A DNA stretch of 64,000 nt from Quercus robur (GCF_932294415.1 NC_065535.1:12370282-12434281); one strand, 5' to 3'; positions 35,122 to 47,853 are shown, counted from the stretch's first letter. Program-made: numbers and translations. Notes: generated from the letters alone by a model not told the origin.

Positions 35122-35731
35122 CTTTCTTTCTTTCACTCACTCAAAGCTTTTTCTCTAGCTTGTTGCTTCTCTTATTGTGAGAATGGGGTTTATTAATATA
35201 GTGGAAGTGATGCAAAGGTTGTTTCTTTGTTTGCTTTGGCATAAATTCTGGCGTTTAGATTCCATCCCCAACCGACCTTCTTTTTGGACATGCCCATCGC
35301 ACTGAGTTGGAATTGATACCCAATATACAGCTTCATTGTCTTTTAATTTTTTTTCTTAAAGACGAATATAGAATGAAGGAATATATTCTTACTTTTTTTT
35401 TCTTCTCTATTATTTCATTTTTTAAATTTATTTTCTTCAAATCTAAGCCTTGATTGGTGGAAGGTTTGGAACTTAATTAGGTTGGTAACAAGGGTTGTAC
35501 ACAAACCAATGAATTCAAGATTGATCATTTTATTTTATTTTAACCATGACAATCTTGAACTAATTAAAAAAAAAAATCTTATATATATAGTAAATGCTAC
35601 AACTAAAATTTTTCAACCTCTTTATAAATCTATACTAATAATTAAATAAATCAGTATATAACTATATATTATGCTTATTGACACCACTACCTAGTTCGAA
35701 TGGTGGGCATTGTATACAAAGTGTAAAAGCT

Positions 35732-36160
35732 GGGTATGTTTGGTAATTTTTTTTTTCCTTATTTTTTGTTTCTGAAAACAATTTTTTTATTTTTGACACT
35801 AAAAAACTTTTTTGGCAACCCAAAATGGACAGAAAACAAAAAATTTTCTCAAAATTCAATTTGTGAAGGAAACTAAAAACATGCAAAATGCTGTTTTCAA
35901 TTTCTAATTTTCAAAAATCAATGAAAACATGCATTTGATTTAATAAATCTATCTCATTTAATGAGTTAACATTAGAATTCAAATCTTAGTAGCAATATAT
36001 TTTAGTATTTTCTATTTTTTTCTTCAAAAAACTCTCTTTTTATTTTTAACTAACCAAACATGTTTTTTATTTCAAAAATACAAGAAAATTGTTCTTTTTT
36101 TTATATCCCCAAAAACAAGTTTTTGGAAATAGAAAACAAAAGCTATTACCAAATATAACC
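35732..36160. mobile_element. MITE with GGGTATGTTTGGTAA termini
   Basis: Left GGGTATGTTTGGTAA and right TTACCAAATATAACC are inverted copies of the termini seen at 1711-1923. The inside is AT-rich, with a second inner pair of inverted AAACATGTTTTT-like blocks. Target duplication not resolved. Confidence 0.5.
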
Positions 36161-37480
36161 TTAATTTCAATAATGTTTTCCATGCAACTTTTAAATTCAA
36201 TCATACAATATGCCTTATACCAAAGGATTTGGGTGTTGTCAACCAACTGAAGAAACTTCAATAACAGCATGGAATATTAATTACACCCACGTGGGCTAGG
36301 TGGATTGGTTGCCAGACTAGGTGGTTATGGTGGGGTTGCGACTTGTGTGGCGATAGAGAGGAGGAGGAGAAAAGAAAACATTAAAACAAATCAAATAGTT
36401 TTTAAGATAAACATTTAATAATTTTACTTTAAATAATTATTTTATTAAAATAAATCAGGTGTCCTAATTCTCAAAAAAAAAAAAAAAAAAAAAAATCATG
36501 TGATCCTCGTGAGATGCATTTTCCATCCACTCTTGTGAATAGAATAGTGACAAAATGACCAATTTAAACATTTCTCAAAATTTTAGATTTTTTTTAATCT
36601 ATAAATTTATTATTTGAAGTTAAAAGAACTAGTCACAAATCCACGCAATATGTAAAAAAATGTAATATAATTATTATATATATAAGAATGTAATGTAAAA
36701 TTTGTAAATTAAAAAGTACATGCATTATTTAAAAATATATTATTTGCATTTGTTATTTGTTATTTGTTATTTTCTTGTTTCCAGAAACTCTGAAGAAATC
36801 ATGGCAATATATTATGACATAATCAAAACTAGATATAGAGACCACTAGTTGGTAATGAAAATAGCATTATTAACTGAGTGCACCAAAATAAGAACCAATT
36901 GAAACTCAACCCTTTATGAGACAACAAAGTCATCTATCTCAGTGTTCCAAATAATACAATAGAAAAGTATAACGTGTAAAACTTTGGTTAAAAAAGAAAA
37001 AAAAAAAGCAAGAAAAAATCAAGCTCTCAAAGTGACCAACTCTGATTTTGAGAAAGGTGAAATCTCAATGTTCCTATAATACAAGAGAAAGTATGAGGAA
37101 TAAAATTTTGCTAAAAAAAATAGCCAGAAGAAATTAGCCCTCAAAGTGACGAGCTCTGATTTGGAGAGAGGTGAAAACAACCTTGGTTGGATCCATACCC
37201 CTTCGACTCTTTGAGGTAACGGCTTTCAAATTCTTCAGCAGCCTCATCTTCCTCATTAATAATAATAATAATGTCGGTGATCTCATTCTGTACTACTGTT
37301 CCGCAGATAGAAATTGAAACATCTTCATCCATCCCCGATTTCTTCTTCATGTTTCTTTTCACAAAATGACTATGGGAAATGCTTTGTGGTGGTTGAAGTC
37401 TCATTCTTCACTAAAGTGTGCTTTACACAGGTTTTGTCCTTGACAGAGAAGGTACTTTGTTTATTTTGTCAAAAAAAAAA
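36161..37480. other. Intergenic with an imperfect 118-bp tandem duplication
   Basis: A unit running from AAAGTATAACGTGTAAAACTT through CTCTCAAAGTGACCAACTC to GGTGAAATCTCAATG (about 36963-37070) is repeated with changes at about 37087-37177. A minus frame of 87 codons (37141-37404, acidic, with an Ile run from an ATT microsatellite) overlaps the second unit. I do not recognise it and do not call it a gene. Confidence 0.4.
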
Positions 37481-37900
37481 TTAGAAAAGAGAGAGCAAAG
37501 GCTCTTGCAGGTGCAGTTTCAGGGGAAGCTCTACTATATGAGGGGATGATCCTTGCAAATGCTTCTGCTGTTGGAATGGAACCAAATACTGATCAAACTC
37601 CTGTCTCAAAGGTTCTCTCTCTCACTCTTTCTGAGCAAATAGATAATAACTCAGAAGAACACATAGAACAATGTATTGCCTCTAGTCATGCTTGTTTAGG
37701 AGGCCTTGAGAGCATATGAGCTGGTTTTTGATAAGGTTTATACTTTATACACCTAGAAATACACAGCTCTTACAAGAGGTGCAGAGGTTGAGGCAATTGT
37801 GGTGAGTGGAGTGGACACGTTTATCAGACAGGCCCTAGGCCAATTCAGACTGTTCACTGGTGGCTTAGGTACCAATCCTCCTCTTATGTCAAACCATTGA
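37480..37900 (+). pseudogene. Exon-like remnant of an unrecognised gene
   Basis: Two blocks read like old exons on the plus strand. The first (about 37498-37611) encodes ALAGAVSGEALLYEGMILAN and continues to TPVSK, followed by a GT. The second follows an AG at about 37698-37699 and encodes EALRAYELVFDKVYTLYT, then a TAG, then RGAEVEAIVVSGVDTFIRQ in the same frame. The internal stop and lack of an ATG suggest decay. Codon-like regularity and higher GC separate it from the flanks. I do not recognise the family. Confidence 0.35.
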
Positions 37901-38984
37901 TTTATTAATTTAACAAGAGGGGCTTTATTTCTTTTAGTAATTAAGGAACCAATTCATTTAAAATCAGATATCATTTCTTACCTGGTAGAATGAAAATTTT
38001 AAATGATAAAAGTAACATCACCATGTACACCTTAACTGCATGTAAACTAAATCTTCATCATGAAATAGGTTGTCTCTTTAATGTCAAAGCAAATGGAGAG
38101 AATCATTCTCCATAGCTTTAACCATTTTATTCTTCAATATATCATTGTTGAATTTGTTCACATGCTAGATTCAACTCTTTTGGTTAAATTCCAACAGCAT
38201 GAGCATTAATCATTATTTTGTTTGAACTGCTTTTCAGCTCCAGAAGATTTAATGCGTGAGCTTGTTCTAGAAAAATTTTGATACTTATAACCGATCAAGC
38301 TAAGAAAAAATTTGTTAATATATAAAAATTACTTTGTCACTTCTTCTGCGGCATTGAAGTAATAAATCAGTGAAGATGCACGCTAGCTTAGCTCACATGG
38401 TCTGTTTGAGGTTTTCCTACTTGAGCTCAAACACCTTCACCAGCTTGTCAATCCAGAGCCCCTCCCCACCTCACCCCCCCTCCCTCCCTACGAAATCGCA
38501 TGCAAGGGCAAGGCTCTTAAGATTATATATAGGATAGGTTGCAGTCAAATAATAAAAGAAGGATTTTTTGGCCATGTGTTTGTTAGAAATTAGAATTAGC
38601 AGCTGCTCCAAATTGTATCACTTTGGACATACTCACATGCATTGCATAGATTTAAGGAATGGCAAGTACAACAGAGAAAATTGTAAAGAGAGTTGGGAGC
38701 TGTATTTCAAATACCATTGTATAGCTGTGCTTACACGCACAAACATTTAACAGTGGTGATGTTTGATGTAGTCTTACTTAGGTAAATAAGGTTGTTATCT
38801 CAGCTTTCGTACTAAGTATTATGAATGAGTTACTTGACACCAAAATTAAGAAAATTAAAATGGACACTTAATGAAAAATTAGACTATAATTAGAACTAAT
38901 TCGGATTATAATTGTGCTTTGACTTTAATATATTATATATGATTTCTTCCACCAAGAAGAAAATGATGATTACTATTACTAATG

Positions 38985-39100
38985 AGTCATAGCTCAACTA
39001 ATACTTCCTCTTCTTGTAATAATAGGATGGAGGGTGAGGTCATGAGTTCAAACTCATGGGATGTATGTGTAACTTTCCACTAAATAAAATAAAATAAAAT
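38985..39100 (+). mobile_element. tRNA-derived SINE-like segment (second family)
   Basis: A-box-like TCATAGCTCAACTAATAC and B-box-like GAGTTCAAACTC are separated by about 45 bp, followed by GTGTAACTTTCC and an AAAT-rich tail. Spacing and order fit a tRNA-derived SINE. No functional tRNA fold is evident. Confidence 0.45.
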
Positions 39101-39439
39101 AAAAAAAGATGATGAAGAAAGGCTAGGACTATAAGGATTCCTAAAATTAAGGGATATGTTTCCATAATAAAAATAAGAATGAGATGTTTTTATAGCATCT
39201 TTTGAAAGTTTAAATGCAATGACACACATACATATCTACAACATAAATAAGCCAAGTCATTTGTAAATAGTTTGGGTTTGACTCAATAAAAAGATCTTTC
39301 ATGTTTATTTGTTGACAAAAATGTTATGCTTAAAATTTTAGATATTACAAATTTGATATTTGTATATTTTTTAATAAATTTGGATTTAGATTAGGTTCTT
39401 TCAACTCAAACACATCTTTTCCCATTATGTAAGTATACA

Positions 39440-39840
39440 AAAATAGATCGAAGTGGACCAAAATGAACCAAAGTGATCCAAATGGATTGAATTGGACTAA
39501 ATGGAACAATGTGGACCAAATGGACAAAATAAGACCAAATAGGACTGAAGTGAACAGACTGGACGAAATAGGTCAGAAGTGGATATAATAGACCGAATAG
39601 GACTAAATTAGAAAAAATGGACCGAATAAGACCAAGTTCGACAGAATAGACCGAATAAGACTGAAGTGGACAGAATAGGACCTTTGTGGACCGAATCGAA
39701 CCAAAGTAGAGTGAATAAGATTGAATAGACCAAATAGAACTTCAATGGGCAGAATGTAGCAAATAGGACCGAATAGGATGAAATTGAACCAAAGACGATA
39801 GAATGGACCGAATAGAATCAAAGTGGATCAAATAAGACTT
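39440..39840. repeat. Degenerate 10-12-bp repeat tract (GGACCGAATA / GGACCAAAGT)
   Basis: Roughly 35 imperfect units based on TGGACC(A/G)AAT, AGGACCGAAT and AGTGGACCA, arranged head to tail. The tract thins out to about 40145 (AGTGGACTGAATTGAAGCAAG). It looks like an ancient minisatellite expansion, and its minus-strand frames are by-products. Confidence 0.7.
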
Positions 39841-40494
39841 GTGAATTTTATAATTTTTATTGCATTTTTAGGGCTCATATTTCTAATTTCTAATATCTAT
39901 TTTTGTATTTTCTTTGTATTTTTTTAACTCAAAACTAAAGAGTTTAGCCTAAATATAATAAAATTTCATACTTTTCAACCCAAAAATTAAGAAAAAATGA
40001 AATTTTGAGCAAAAATTAAAAAGAAAACCTACATAAGAATTAATTTAAGGCCCAATTAGTTTAAAATGTACTGAAGGGAGACTGAAATTGACCAAGTGGA
40101 CTGAATTGAAGCAAGTGGGCAAAATTGGATCAAAGTAAACCTAATTGGACCAAATATAAATTGTTTCATTTTTAGGGAGAACAAATTGTCTTCAAAAAAA
40201 TTTAGAGAAAAAATTATACATTATATTACAATACAAAATAATTATTTATTCCCACTCATCACTTGGGTATGCAACTAATGTATTATATAATTACCAATAC
40301 TTTTTATGAATATTACATAATTACTGTACGTATTCAATGGGTCTTACTGAAATTTTCAGCTTATATGTAACTTTAGTTTATTTTTACTATTATTCATGAA
40401 TCTTACAACATTTTTTGATACTATTCATAGATTCCATTATACTATTCAACTTTTTTTCGACACTTTCAGCAAAAAAATTTGAGAGGTTCTACGT

Positions 40495-40655
40495 CCACAA
40501 CATTTTTACAACAAATTATATAGGTGGTTAGTTGTTATTGATTCAAATTTGAACCTACCACTAAAATTACTTTTTTACCCCAACAATAACAAGCAGTAAC
40601 AACTTGCCACTTAAAATTTGTTGTAAAAATATTGTAGATATATCATTTCTCAAAA
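40495..40655. mobile_element. Small inverted-repeat MITE
   Basis: CACAACATTTTTACAACAAATT at the left is mirrored by AATTTGTTGTAAAAATATTGTAG at the right, with an AT-rich centre containing TTGTTATTGATTC and CAATAACAAGCAG. No coding capacity. Confidence 0.5.
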
Positions 40656-40869
40656 AATTTTAAACATCGGCTATAATAGATATAAATATAAATTAAAATT
40701 TAAAAATAAAAGGTTAGTATCCTGACGTTTTTTTTTAAGAAGATATCCCGGAAGTTGGATTTTGAAAACTCACTGAACACGAAAAAATAAAATTTGAGAC
40801 CTCTAAAAAGAAAAACGAAAAAATAAAAAAATTGTCCTTCGAAAACAAGCAGGGTTTTAACAAATTCAA

Positions 40870-40878
40870 AAACCCTAA
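40870..40878 (+). promoter_or_regulatory. telo-box AAACCCTAA
   Basis: A telo-box lies 70 bp upstream of the ATG at 40949. This motif is enriched in promoters of plant ribosomal, nucleolar and proliferation genes, which fits the lysine- and acid-rich nuclear product that follows. Confidence 0.45.
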
Positions 40879-40948
40879 ACATAATCTGCATTGTCTTTTG
40901 TCTCTCACCAAAATTGTTTTATTTTGATTCTTTGACTCTCCGAAGAAG

Positions 40949-43900
40949 ATGCCGTCGGAGGATTCGAAGCTCGCGAAGAAGGAAGAAGAAGAGGTCGAGG
41001 ACGACGACGATGACAAGCCGATATTCCATGGCCTCAAGAAGAAACTCTCAAATGCAAATGGCGCTCGTGGTTCAGCCAAATCTAAACCCAAACTGAAAAA
41101 GGAAGAGAGTGAAGACGAAGACGATGACGAAGACGACAAGCCTATCGCCAAACGGAACTCTATTTCTAAGCCCGACAAGGTTTTCAAAGTCTTTACCTTT
41201 TCTTTCTTTTTTGGCCTTAAATTTTGAAAAAAAGGTATAGGCTTTCTGGTTATATATAGGAAAGGAACGATTTTCATTCAATGGGTGTTTTTTGTTTAAT
41301 ATAGTAAAAATGGGGTTTGATTAATATTTAATGTTGTGCTTGTTTAGTAACCAGAGGTTTTGTTTGGTATTTATTTTTGAGTAATGGGTCTGGTTTGGTT
41401 TGGTTTTGTTTTCTTTTGTGGAAGGAACCGAAGAAGAAGAAGAGAACAAAGGAGGTGGAGAAGAAGAGCAAGGAGGTAGAAAATGCACCAGAGAAAAAGA
41501 AGAGGGAGAAGAAAGTTTATGATTTTCCTGGTCAGAAGCGAGACCCTCCTGAGGAGGTAGAAATACAATGTTGTTTTTGTTTCACTTGGTTTTCATTTTT
41601 AGCTTTCAAGATGTTTACTTTGAGGGTTTTTAAGTAATGGGATTGTTGCTTTGTGGAATTTCAGAGAGACCCACTGAGGATTTTTTATGAGACACTCTAT
41701 AAGCACAGCCCGAACAGTGAAATGGCGCAGTTCTGGTGAGTCATTTTGCCCCAATTGGGAAAATCCTTTTTAGTAGTGTGACATGCAGTTTTGACGCTGA
41801 GTTTCATTTTGCTTCTATTATTTGCTTGGCTTTTAGAATGTAAAAAAAGAAGAGAAGAGTGATTGCCTAAAAGAAAAGAACATATGTGTCATGTTTTTCT
41901 TTCCTTTTTCACCTTCTCTTCTTAAATTAGTCAGAGCAATTGGGTGTTTAGTACTTGTGAAGAGGAAGGATAGCCTTCAATGTCTAACCGAGCTCAACAA
42001 ATAGTAAAAAAATTGTGAAGTTGGGGTTAAGAATGAATGATAAACACCAATAGCATGAGGAGTGCAGTGAAACCATATGAGTTCACACTTTACATATTAT
42101 GAGAATGAGGATGAGTAACCCAAACGAGTCACTTCCCTATAAATATGAAATGAAGAATAGGATACTTCTCTTGATGAGCTGTATCCAATGTATAAGGCTT
42201 TATCTGATAATTTGGATTGGTTAACCCTATTAGTGGGTGACATATGAGAGGATAGGTTCTGTATTATATATAATTGCAGAAAGATTTTTTCTATTTATTC
42301 TTTCGTTTGTGTTGCAACCCCCCCCCCCCCCCCCTCTTCTTTTTTACCAAAAGAACAAAAAAAAAAAGTCTTTGTTTGTATGTATGTGTAGAATTAATGA
42401 TCATATCATGCAACACATCACTCTGCATATCATTGAGTCTTTGTAAACTTGCCAATTGTATGTGTATATGTAGGTTTTGGACTTTGCTTTTGATTCAATC
42501 CTTTTGTCTTTAGTTTCATTGATGTTTGTTTTGGTGTATTCGTTTTTGTTTGATTGTTTGTACCTGTAATAAGATTATTTTGTAGTTCTTCTTAATATTA
42601 TTTTTATGGTACACCAAAATATGAGTAATTTTTGGTGTCTGAGTGTCTGTTTGGGATAAGCTGAAAATTTCAGCTTATTTGCAATTTCAGCTTATTTTTG
42701 GTACTATTCATGGGTTCCACTATACTATTTCAGTTAACTTTTACTTTTATCTAAAGTACTTATAGCAAAAGTTTTCAGTTTCAGCTAAATAAGCTATTTC
42801 TAAATGGACACTTTAGGATCTACTTATTTTGCTGAAACTAAAAACTTTTTGCTGAAAATACTGTAGATAAAAGTAAAAATTAGCTGAAATAATATAGTAG
42901 AACCTATGAATAGTACCAAAAAGTGCAGTGGGACCTATGAATAGTAGCAAAAATAAGATGAATAGTAAAATAAGTTGACAAAAATAATCCATGCCAAACA
43001 CACGCTGAGTAAGAAACTTTCTTACAGGTTTTGATTTTCAAAGTAGCACAACTTTTCAGTGTATATGCTATTGATATGCTGCATGCCCATAAGGGATGGA
43101 TTGATATTAATATTAGCATTTAGTATATCAAGCTGTAAGTAGTTTGGACTGCTCTAGACATTTTAGTCACTTTCAAGGCATTATATTTTGGGGTGGACTA
43201 AGTTTTGATTTGTTAACAAATATGATTTAATGATCAATTATCTTTTCACCACTTTGCCCTTTGTTATGGTGTCACTCTTTTTGCTCCAAGCAAGGGAGCA
43301 TCTTTAATCATGGATCTGGCTGTATTTGGTGGGTGTACCTTTATCCCTCACTTCCTCTATAATTTCATGTTCGAGATTATGTCTAGCAAGCAGATTGCAT
43401 GTTGAAAAATTTAAGCAGTAGCTAAAACCTAGCAAATATATAGCAGCCCTTGAACTTGAACAGTCAATGTTAATGCTAAAATCATGGCACGGGTAAGCAT
43501 AACATTTCAATTACTTCAAGCCCTATACGGATGTCAAAAACTCTATATAGTGCCATTAATGCATTCAGGAACAAAAGGATTTACCTTGTGACTAAAGTCT
43601 TGAAAACCAAAAATTGTTGTCATTTAACAAACAAGTCCACATAAACTATTACAAAGGTTACATGGAAGGCAATCAGAATTCTCCATAATCTCTGCTCATG
43701 TTAAACTAAATATCTTGCTATAATGCTATATATATGCTTAGGTTTTAGTTAAGGCTTAAATTTTGCAATATGCAATCTGCTTGCTGGACTAGTTGGTTGA
43801 GCAGCTGTTGTTGCCTCAGGAGGAAATTTTGGCTATATGTGATTTCAAAATGTAATCATGTTAGTGTAGATGGATGATATGAATATCTTGCATTAGGAAT

Positions 43901-44911
43901 GGGTGATTTATTTTTTCATCTTTGATGATTTGATCCTTTTCTAAAATGTCATATTGGATCACTTTATATATAATCTGGACTTAAAAAGAAAAAAAATGCT
44001 TCTGTTTTAAGTACTCTATCATAGTCACCATATCTTTCCTCAGTAAGAAAATAGTATCCACTTCTTTGGTCAGTAGATGCATATTGCAGATCACCTGGTT
44101 CAACCTCCAGTCCACTCTCTATGTGAGTTCTTTTACTATTTAACTATAAAAGAAGACAGAGAGAAAGCACTAGTAAACTATGGACTTGCATAGTAGTTCC
44201 ATGTATTGGAATGGATAAGTTTAGTTTCCTACATACATATCAGGCACAACCCCATCTTTTAGATCTTTGTGCGTTCTTTCCTTGTCTTTTTTTCAAATTT
44301 AGTGCTTCTTTTAATGCTCATTATAATGTGAGACATACTTTGACATGATTTAGTAATTCTGCTCATTAGAGATTAGTTTGCCATACCATGTGATTGGGTT
44401 GATTCTTCCTCTTGCATTGATATGTACTTGTTTGTATCTGTTATTTGCAATATAATTATAGCTAGGGTTGCATATTTAAAAGAAATGTATTCAATTTGGT
44501 TGCAGGATGATGGAATCTGGTTTGCTTTCCAAAGAAGAGGCAAAGAAAGTTTATGAGAAGAAGCAGAAGAAGAGTCTTCAGCAAAAGCTCAGTTCTCCAG
44601 CCAAAGTTGTAGCTACTTTACAGCAGAGTACTAAGTCTGTTAGTGTTAAGAGAAAATTACCATCCTCTCCAGCTTCTTCGAACAAAAAGAAGACAACAGA
44701 CTCAAAAGTTGCATCAAAGCAGTCTAAGAAACAGAAGATTGAAGATGGAAGCTCTGAGGATGAATCTGATGATGACTTTGTTTTGGCTAACAAGAAGAAA
44801 AAACTATCCTCCCAAGTTTCTTCTAATAAAAAGAAGACGACCGTCTCCAAAGCTTTATTGAAGCAGTCTAAGCAAAAAAAGGTTGTTGATGGAAGTTCTG
44901 ATGATGAATAG
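40949..44911 (+). CDS. Plant lysine/acid-rich nuclear protein, four exons
   Basis: Coding exons 40949-41179, 41425-41556, 41665-41735 and 44506-44911 join in frame (231+132+71+406 nt) to 279 residues with GT/AG borders. The N-terminus (MPSEDSKLAKKEEEE) alternates acidic and lysine-rich blocks typical of intrinsically disordered nuclear proteins. The most conserved-looking part is KVYDFPGQKRDPPEERDPLR, then IFYETLYKHSPNSEMAQFW and MMESGLLSKEEAKKVYEKKQ, spanning exons 2-4 (about residues 108-175). The tail has two imperfect repeats of SSNKKKTT plus SKQSKK and acidic SSEDESDDD. The short third exon and the 2.77-kb third intron (with a MITE) make the gene long. Just after the stop TAG the frame stays open for another 24 codons. 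Family unknown to me by name; nuclear location is inferred. Confidence 0.83.
42643..43005. mobile_element. MITE in intron 3 of the nuclear-protein gene
   Basis: Left GTGTCTGTTTGGGA and right CATGCCAAACACACGC are near-inverted, with TGA on both sides (42640-42642 and 43006-43008). Inside, a second inverted pair (TTCAGCTAAATAAGC...GGACAC near 42777-42812) suggests nested or duplicated ends. Related to the element at 51612-51780. Confidence 0.55.
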
Positions 44912-46632
44912 GATGATAGCTTTAAATTTGATGTGTCCAAACAAATGAGAAAGCAGCCTCAAGCAGCTGAATTATGTTTAACCTGAACTGATTAGGACCT
45001 CTCACATTTATTTACTGTCACTTGTTAATATCTTTGCTGATTGAACTTCTGTAAACACTAATAGTGGCAATGCAATGCCCTCATTGAGATGATGGTTTTA
45101 CGACCTAGGGCGGTGACTTAGTGGTAGGAAGCCCTTATGACCTATCATACCTATGAGCTCATGAGTTGTGGGTTTGTGACAAGGCCCATTAGTGCTCCGA
45201 TTGGTACCGTACCATAACGCAATGCCTAAATAGTGTGGGGTAGTGACCACACCTGTGAGCCCTTTTTATTTTTGAATGTTGGGCAGGCCATTTTCTAGGT
45301 TGTACTTCAAACCAAAATTGAATTGCATGAGAACACTCCTTTCCAAAGTCTATAGTGCCTCAATTATCTTTCATGCTATTTTCTACGAAGATATTTCTCT
45401 TCTTCTTTTTAAATGTCTGTCATACTGGCAATCTCCTTTTTGAATTTACTGAAAATCAAAGCAGGTAGAAAAGAAAAGAAAATCAGTGCAGCTGGGAATA
45501 GGAAAATAATTCCTTAGGCTATTCACTAAAATAAAATTATAAAAAGAGCTGTGGCTATAGCTTAAGTCATTTCTTTTGAGCCGGACTCCGATTCAAAATT
45601 AAATTTTTTACAATGGTAGAGGGTAATGAAGGCTAATGATCTTTCCAAAAAATAAAGAAGGTAAAAGTGCCAGAGTTGATGATTTCCTTAAACCATTTGT
45701 ACAGTATGGGTTTGGTTGCCCTACAAGCAGCCCTTTTCTAAACCAGGAACTTCTGACCTTGCAATGAGAAAGGGAAGACTGGTTAACTAACTATATAGCC
45801 TTAAGCACCCGGGCCCGTGGAGAGACTCTTCTTCAATAAGAAAATGCCAATCAAGTTTGGCTGGGAGGGCAAGATTTCGAGGTCTCACAAACAGTTAAAC
45901 CCCAGTCTCTTGTTGGAAGGGTGGCTTTATTGTTAAGATAGTTTAACTTGGATTAAACTCTACTATCAAAATATTAAGTGACTTTTATTTTTGAGAAAAA
46001 AAAAATATTTAGTGACTTTTTATTGTTAAGACAATTTACTTATAAAAAAAAGTCTATCACCTAAATTTCAAAAAATAAAAAATTCTATTTCAAACTAAAA
46101 TTATAAAACCAAGAGTTAAAACTTAAAAGTATAAAATCTATTATTTATTTTGATTATATATCATAATTTTGTGTTCTATTTTAATAAATCTTATCTCTCT
46201 CTCTCTCTCTCAAGTGAGATACTAATTTTTAAGATAGTTTCAATGATATTACTAAAATATTTTCTTTACTTTAAATATAATTAATATTTTTTTTAACCCA
46301 AAAACTACCATCCCCTCCCCCCCCACCCCCCCCACCCCCAAAAAAAAAAAAAAAAAAAAAAAGCAAATAGCTATCATTCTTGCACACTAATATGGTACCT
46401 TGGGTGAAATCCTTTTCCACCTAAAGTAGACGGGACCCTCGAAAGTGCAGCGAAGCTGCGTGACTGTTCATTTTTGTCTTTTTGTGTCGGCTAGTACTGT
46501 TTTCGTCTTCTAGTGTCGGCTGGTGATGTTTATGAATGGTATCTTGTTTGCTAAAACTGTGCTGAATAGTGACCAAATCAGGAGCTGTTTGGAGCTATTC
46601 TGAGTAGTGATTGGTGCTACTACAATAGCCTA
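44912..46632. other. 3' region and intergenic DNA, with a possible SINE
   Basis: Begins with the probable 3' untranslated region of the nuclear-protein gene. Bases about 45098-45290 contain GGTGACTTAGTGGTAGGAAG and GTTGTGGGTTTGTGAC, which resemble A and B boxes of a tRNA-derived SINE, at low confidence. A C-then-A tract lies at about 46312-46361. No gene is seen. Confidence 0.4.
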
Positions 46633-46983
46633 GGGACTATCCAAATTATGGCCCTCATAAGGATTTTGAGAATCCTGGAAGGGATCAAATGGATGATGAT
46701 TGGTAGATACTTCAGAGGAGGCAAGAGAAGCTTTTTCTTCTTCTTCTAACTGAGAAGCCTGGAGGAGCAACTGATCAGCAAGATCTTTTAATTCTCTGCT
46801 AAATTTTCTCGCAACTGAGAAGAATTCTAGGCTAGATTGAGACCTTGTCTTATGGGTAATGGCATTGTAGACTGGAGGAGGGAAATCCTTATTTAACTGA
46901 TTGATGATTAGATCAATTTTGAAGCTATCCCACCATTTTACTGAGAATTCTCTATCTAATAGATTGTTGCTTATTGCATAGGA
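46633..46983 (-). pseudogene. Retroelement or pararetrovirus-like coding relic
   Basis: A minus frame of about 117 codons is open between TAG at 46986 and TAG at 46632, with no ATG. It includes LDREFSVKWWDSFK near its start and a Glu- and Ser-rich later part. The KWWDxF pattern recalls polyprotein fragments of plant retroelements and endogenous pararetroviruses. No reverse transcriptase or zinc knuckle lies alongside, so the piece is isolated and non-functional. Assignment is tentative. Confidence 0.35.
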
Positions 46984-47853
46984 CTACATACTGATCCAAT
47001 GGATTTTATACCTGATGATCATACGCAAAATTGCTGGAAACTGGAAATTGTGATGGATATATATATATATATTAAAGAATCCTCAAAATTTATTTTTTAA
47101 AGTTTGACAGGATGGAACATTCAACACAAATTACTCAATGAGTACCAAAATTACCAATCTCATATATGATAAAATTTTAGTTTTAGAAACTTAAGTTTCA
47201 AGAAATTAAACTTGTATTCCAATTAAAACTCTATTTATATCTTATTAATAGGATAGTATAATTTATATGAATTATTTTATCTAAGTTTTTAAGAAATTTA
47301 CAATTTTACTCCAACTAAAATTCTTTACCAAAAATTTCAAACATTTAAAATAAATGTAATATTTATTTTAATTATCTCTCGTAATTTTGTATTTTAATAT
47401 GGTAAAACTTGTACACTATATATGTACATATTACGATAGTTAATTTAGAATTATAAGTAGCTCACTAATTTTTTTTTTCTTTTACATTAAAATTTTAATT
47501 AATTCGCGCAATGCACAGGCATAGAACAATGTTTCATACTTTAAGGTTCTTATAGAACTTTTTTTAATTTTTTGTGCCAGAAGAATCGCACAATCACATA
47601 TTCACAGATTTTGTAATTTAATATAATAAAAAGGAAAAGAATTTAATTTAATATAATAAAAAGGAAAAGAATTTAACTCTTTTTTTTAGGAAAAGAAAAG
47701 AATTTAAGTATAGATTTCCTAGTTAAACTAGACTAGTTCTTATATACAATTGTTTTCCTAGTTTTTCTCTTTAACGCTAGTTCTCTTTTTTCTGATTTTT
47801 ATTTTTTAGATTCCTGTTTTCCTAGTTATTCTCTTTTTCTTTTTTTTTTACCT
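46984..47853. other. AT-rich intergenic DNA, no gene seen
   Basis: Low-complexity AT-rich sequence with a short direct duplication of AATTTAATATAATAAAAAGG at about 47617-47660. No coding or RNA signal. Confidence 0.5.

Larger units (their letters stand above)
37901..40868. other. Long intergenic region, no gene seen
   Basis: Holds a SINE-like segment (38985-39100), a degenerate 10-12-bp repeat tract (39440-39840), a small MITE (40495-40655), a C-rich segment near 38461-38490, and AT-rich filler. The frames here are products of these repeats. Confidence 0.55.

Noticed and set aside
37141-37404. 87-codon minus frame
   Set aside because: Contains an Ile run from a microsatellite, lies on a tandem duplication, and matches no family I know.
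39345-39821. Minus frames rich in FGP and LFG residues
   Set aside because: Read-out of the GGACC minisatellite, not a protein.
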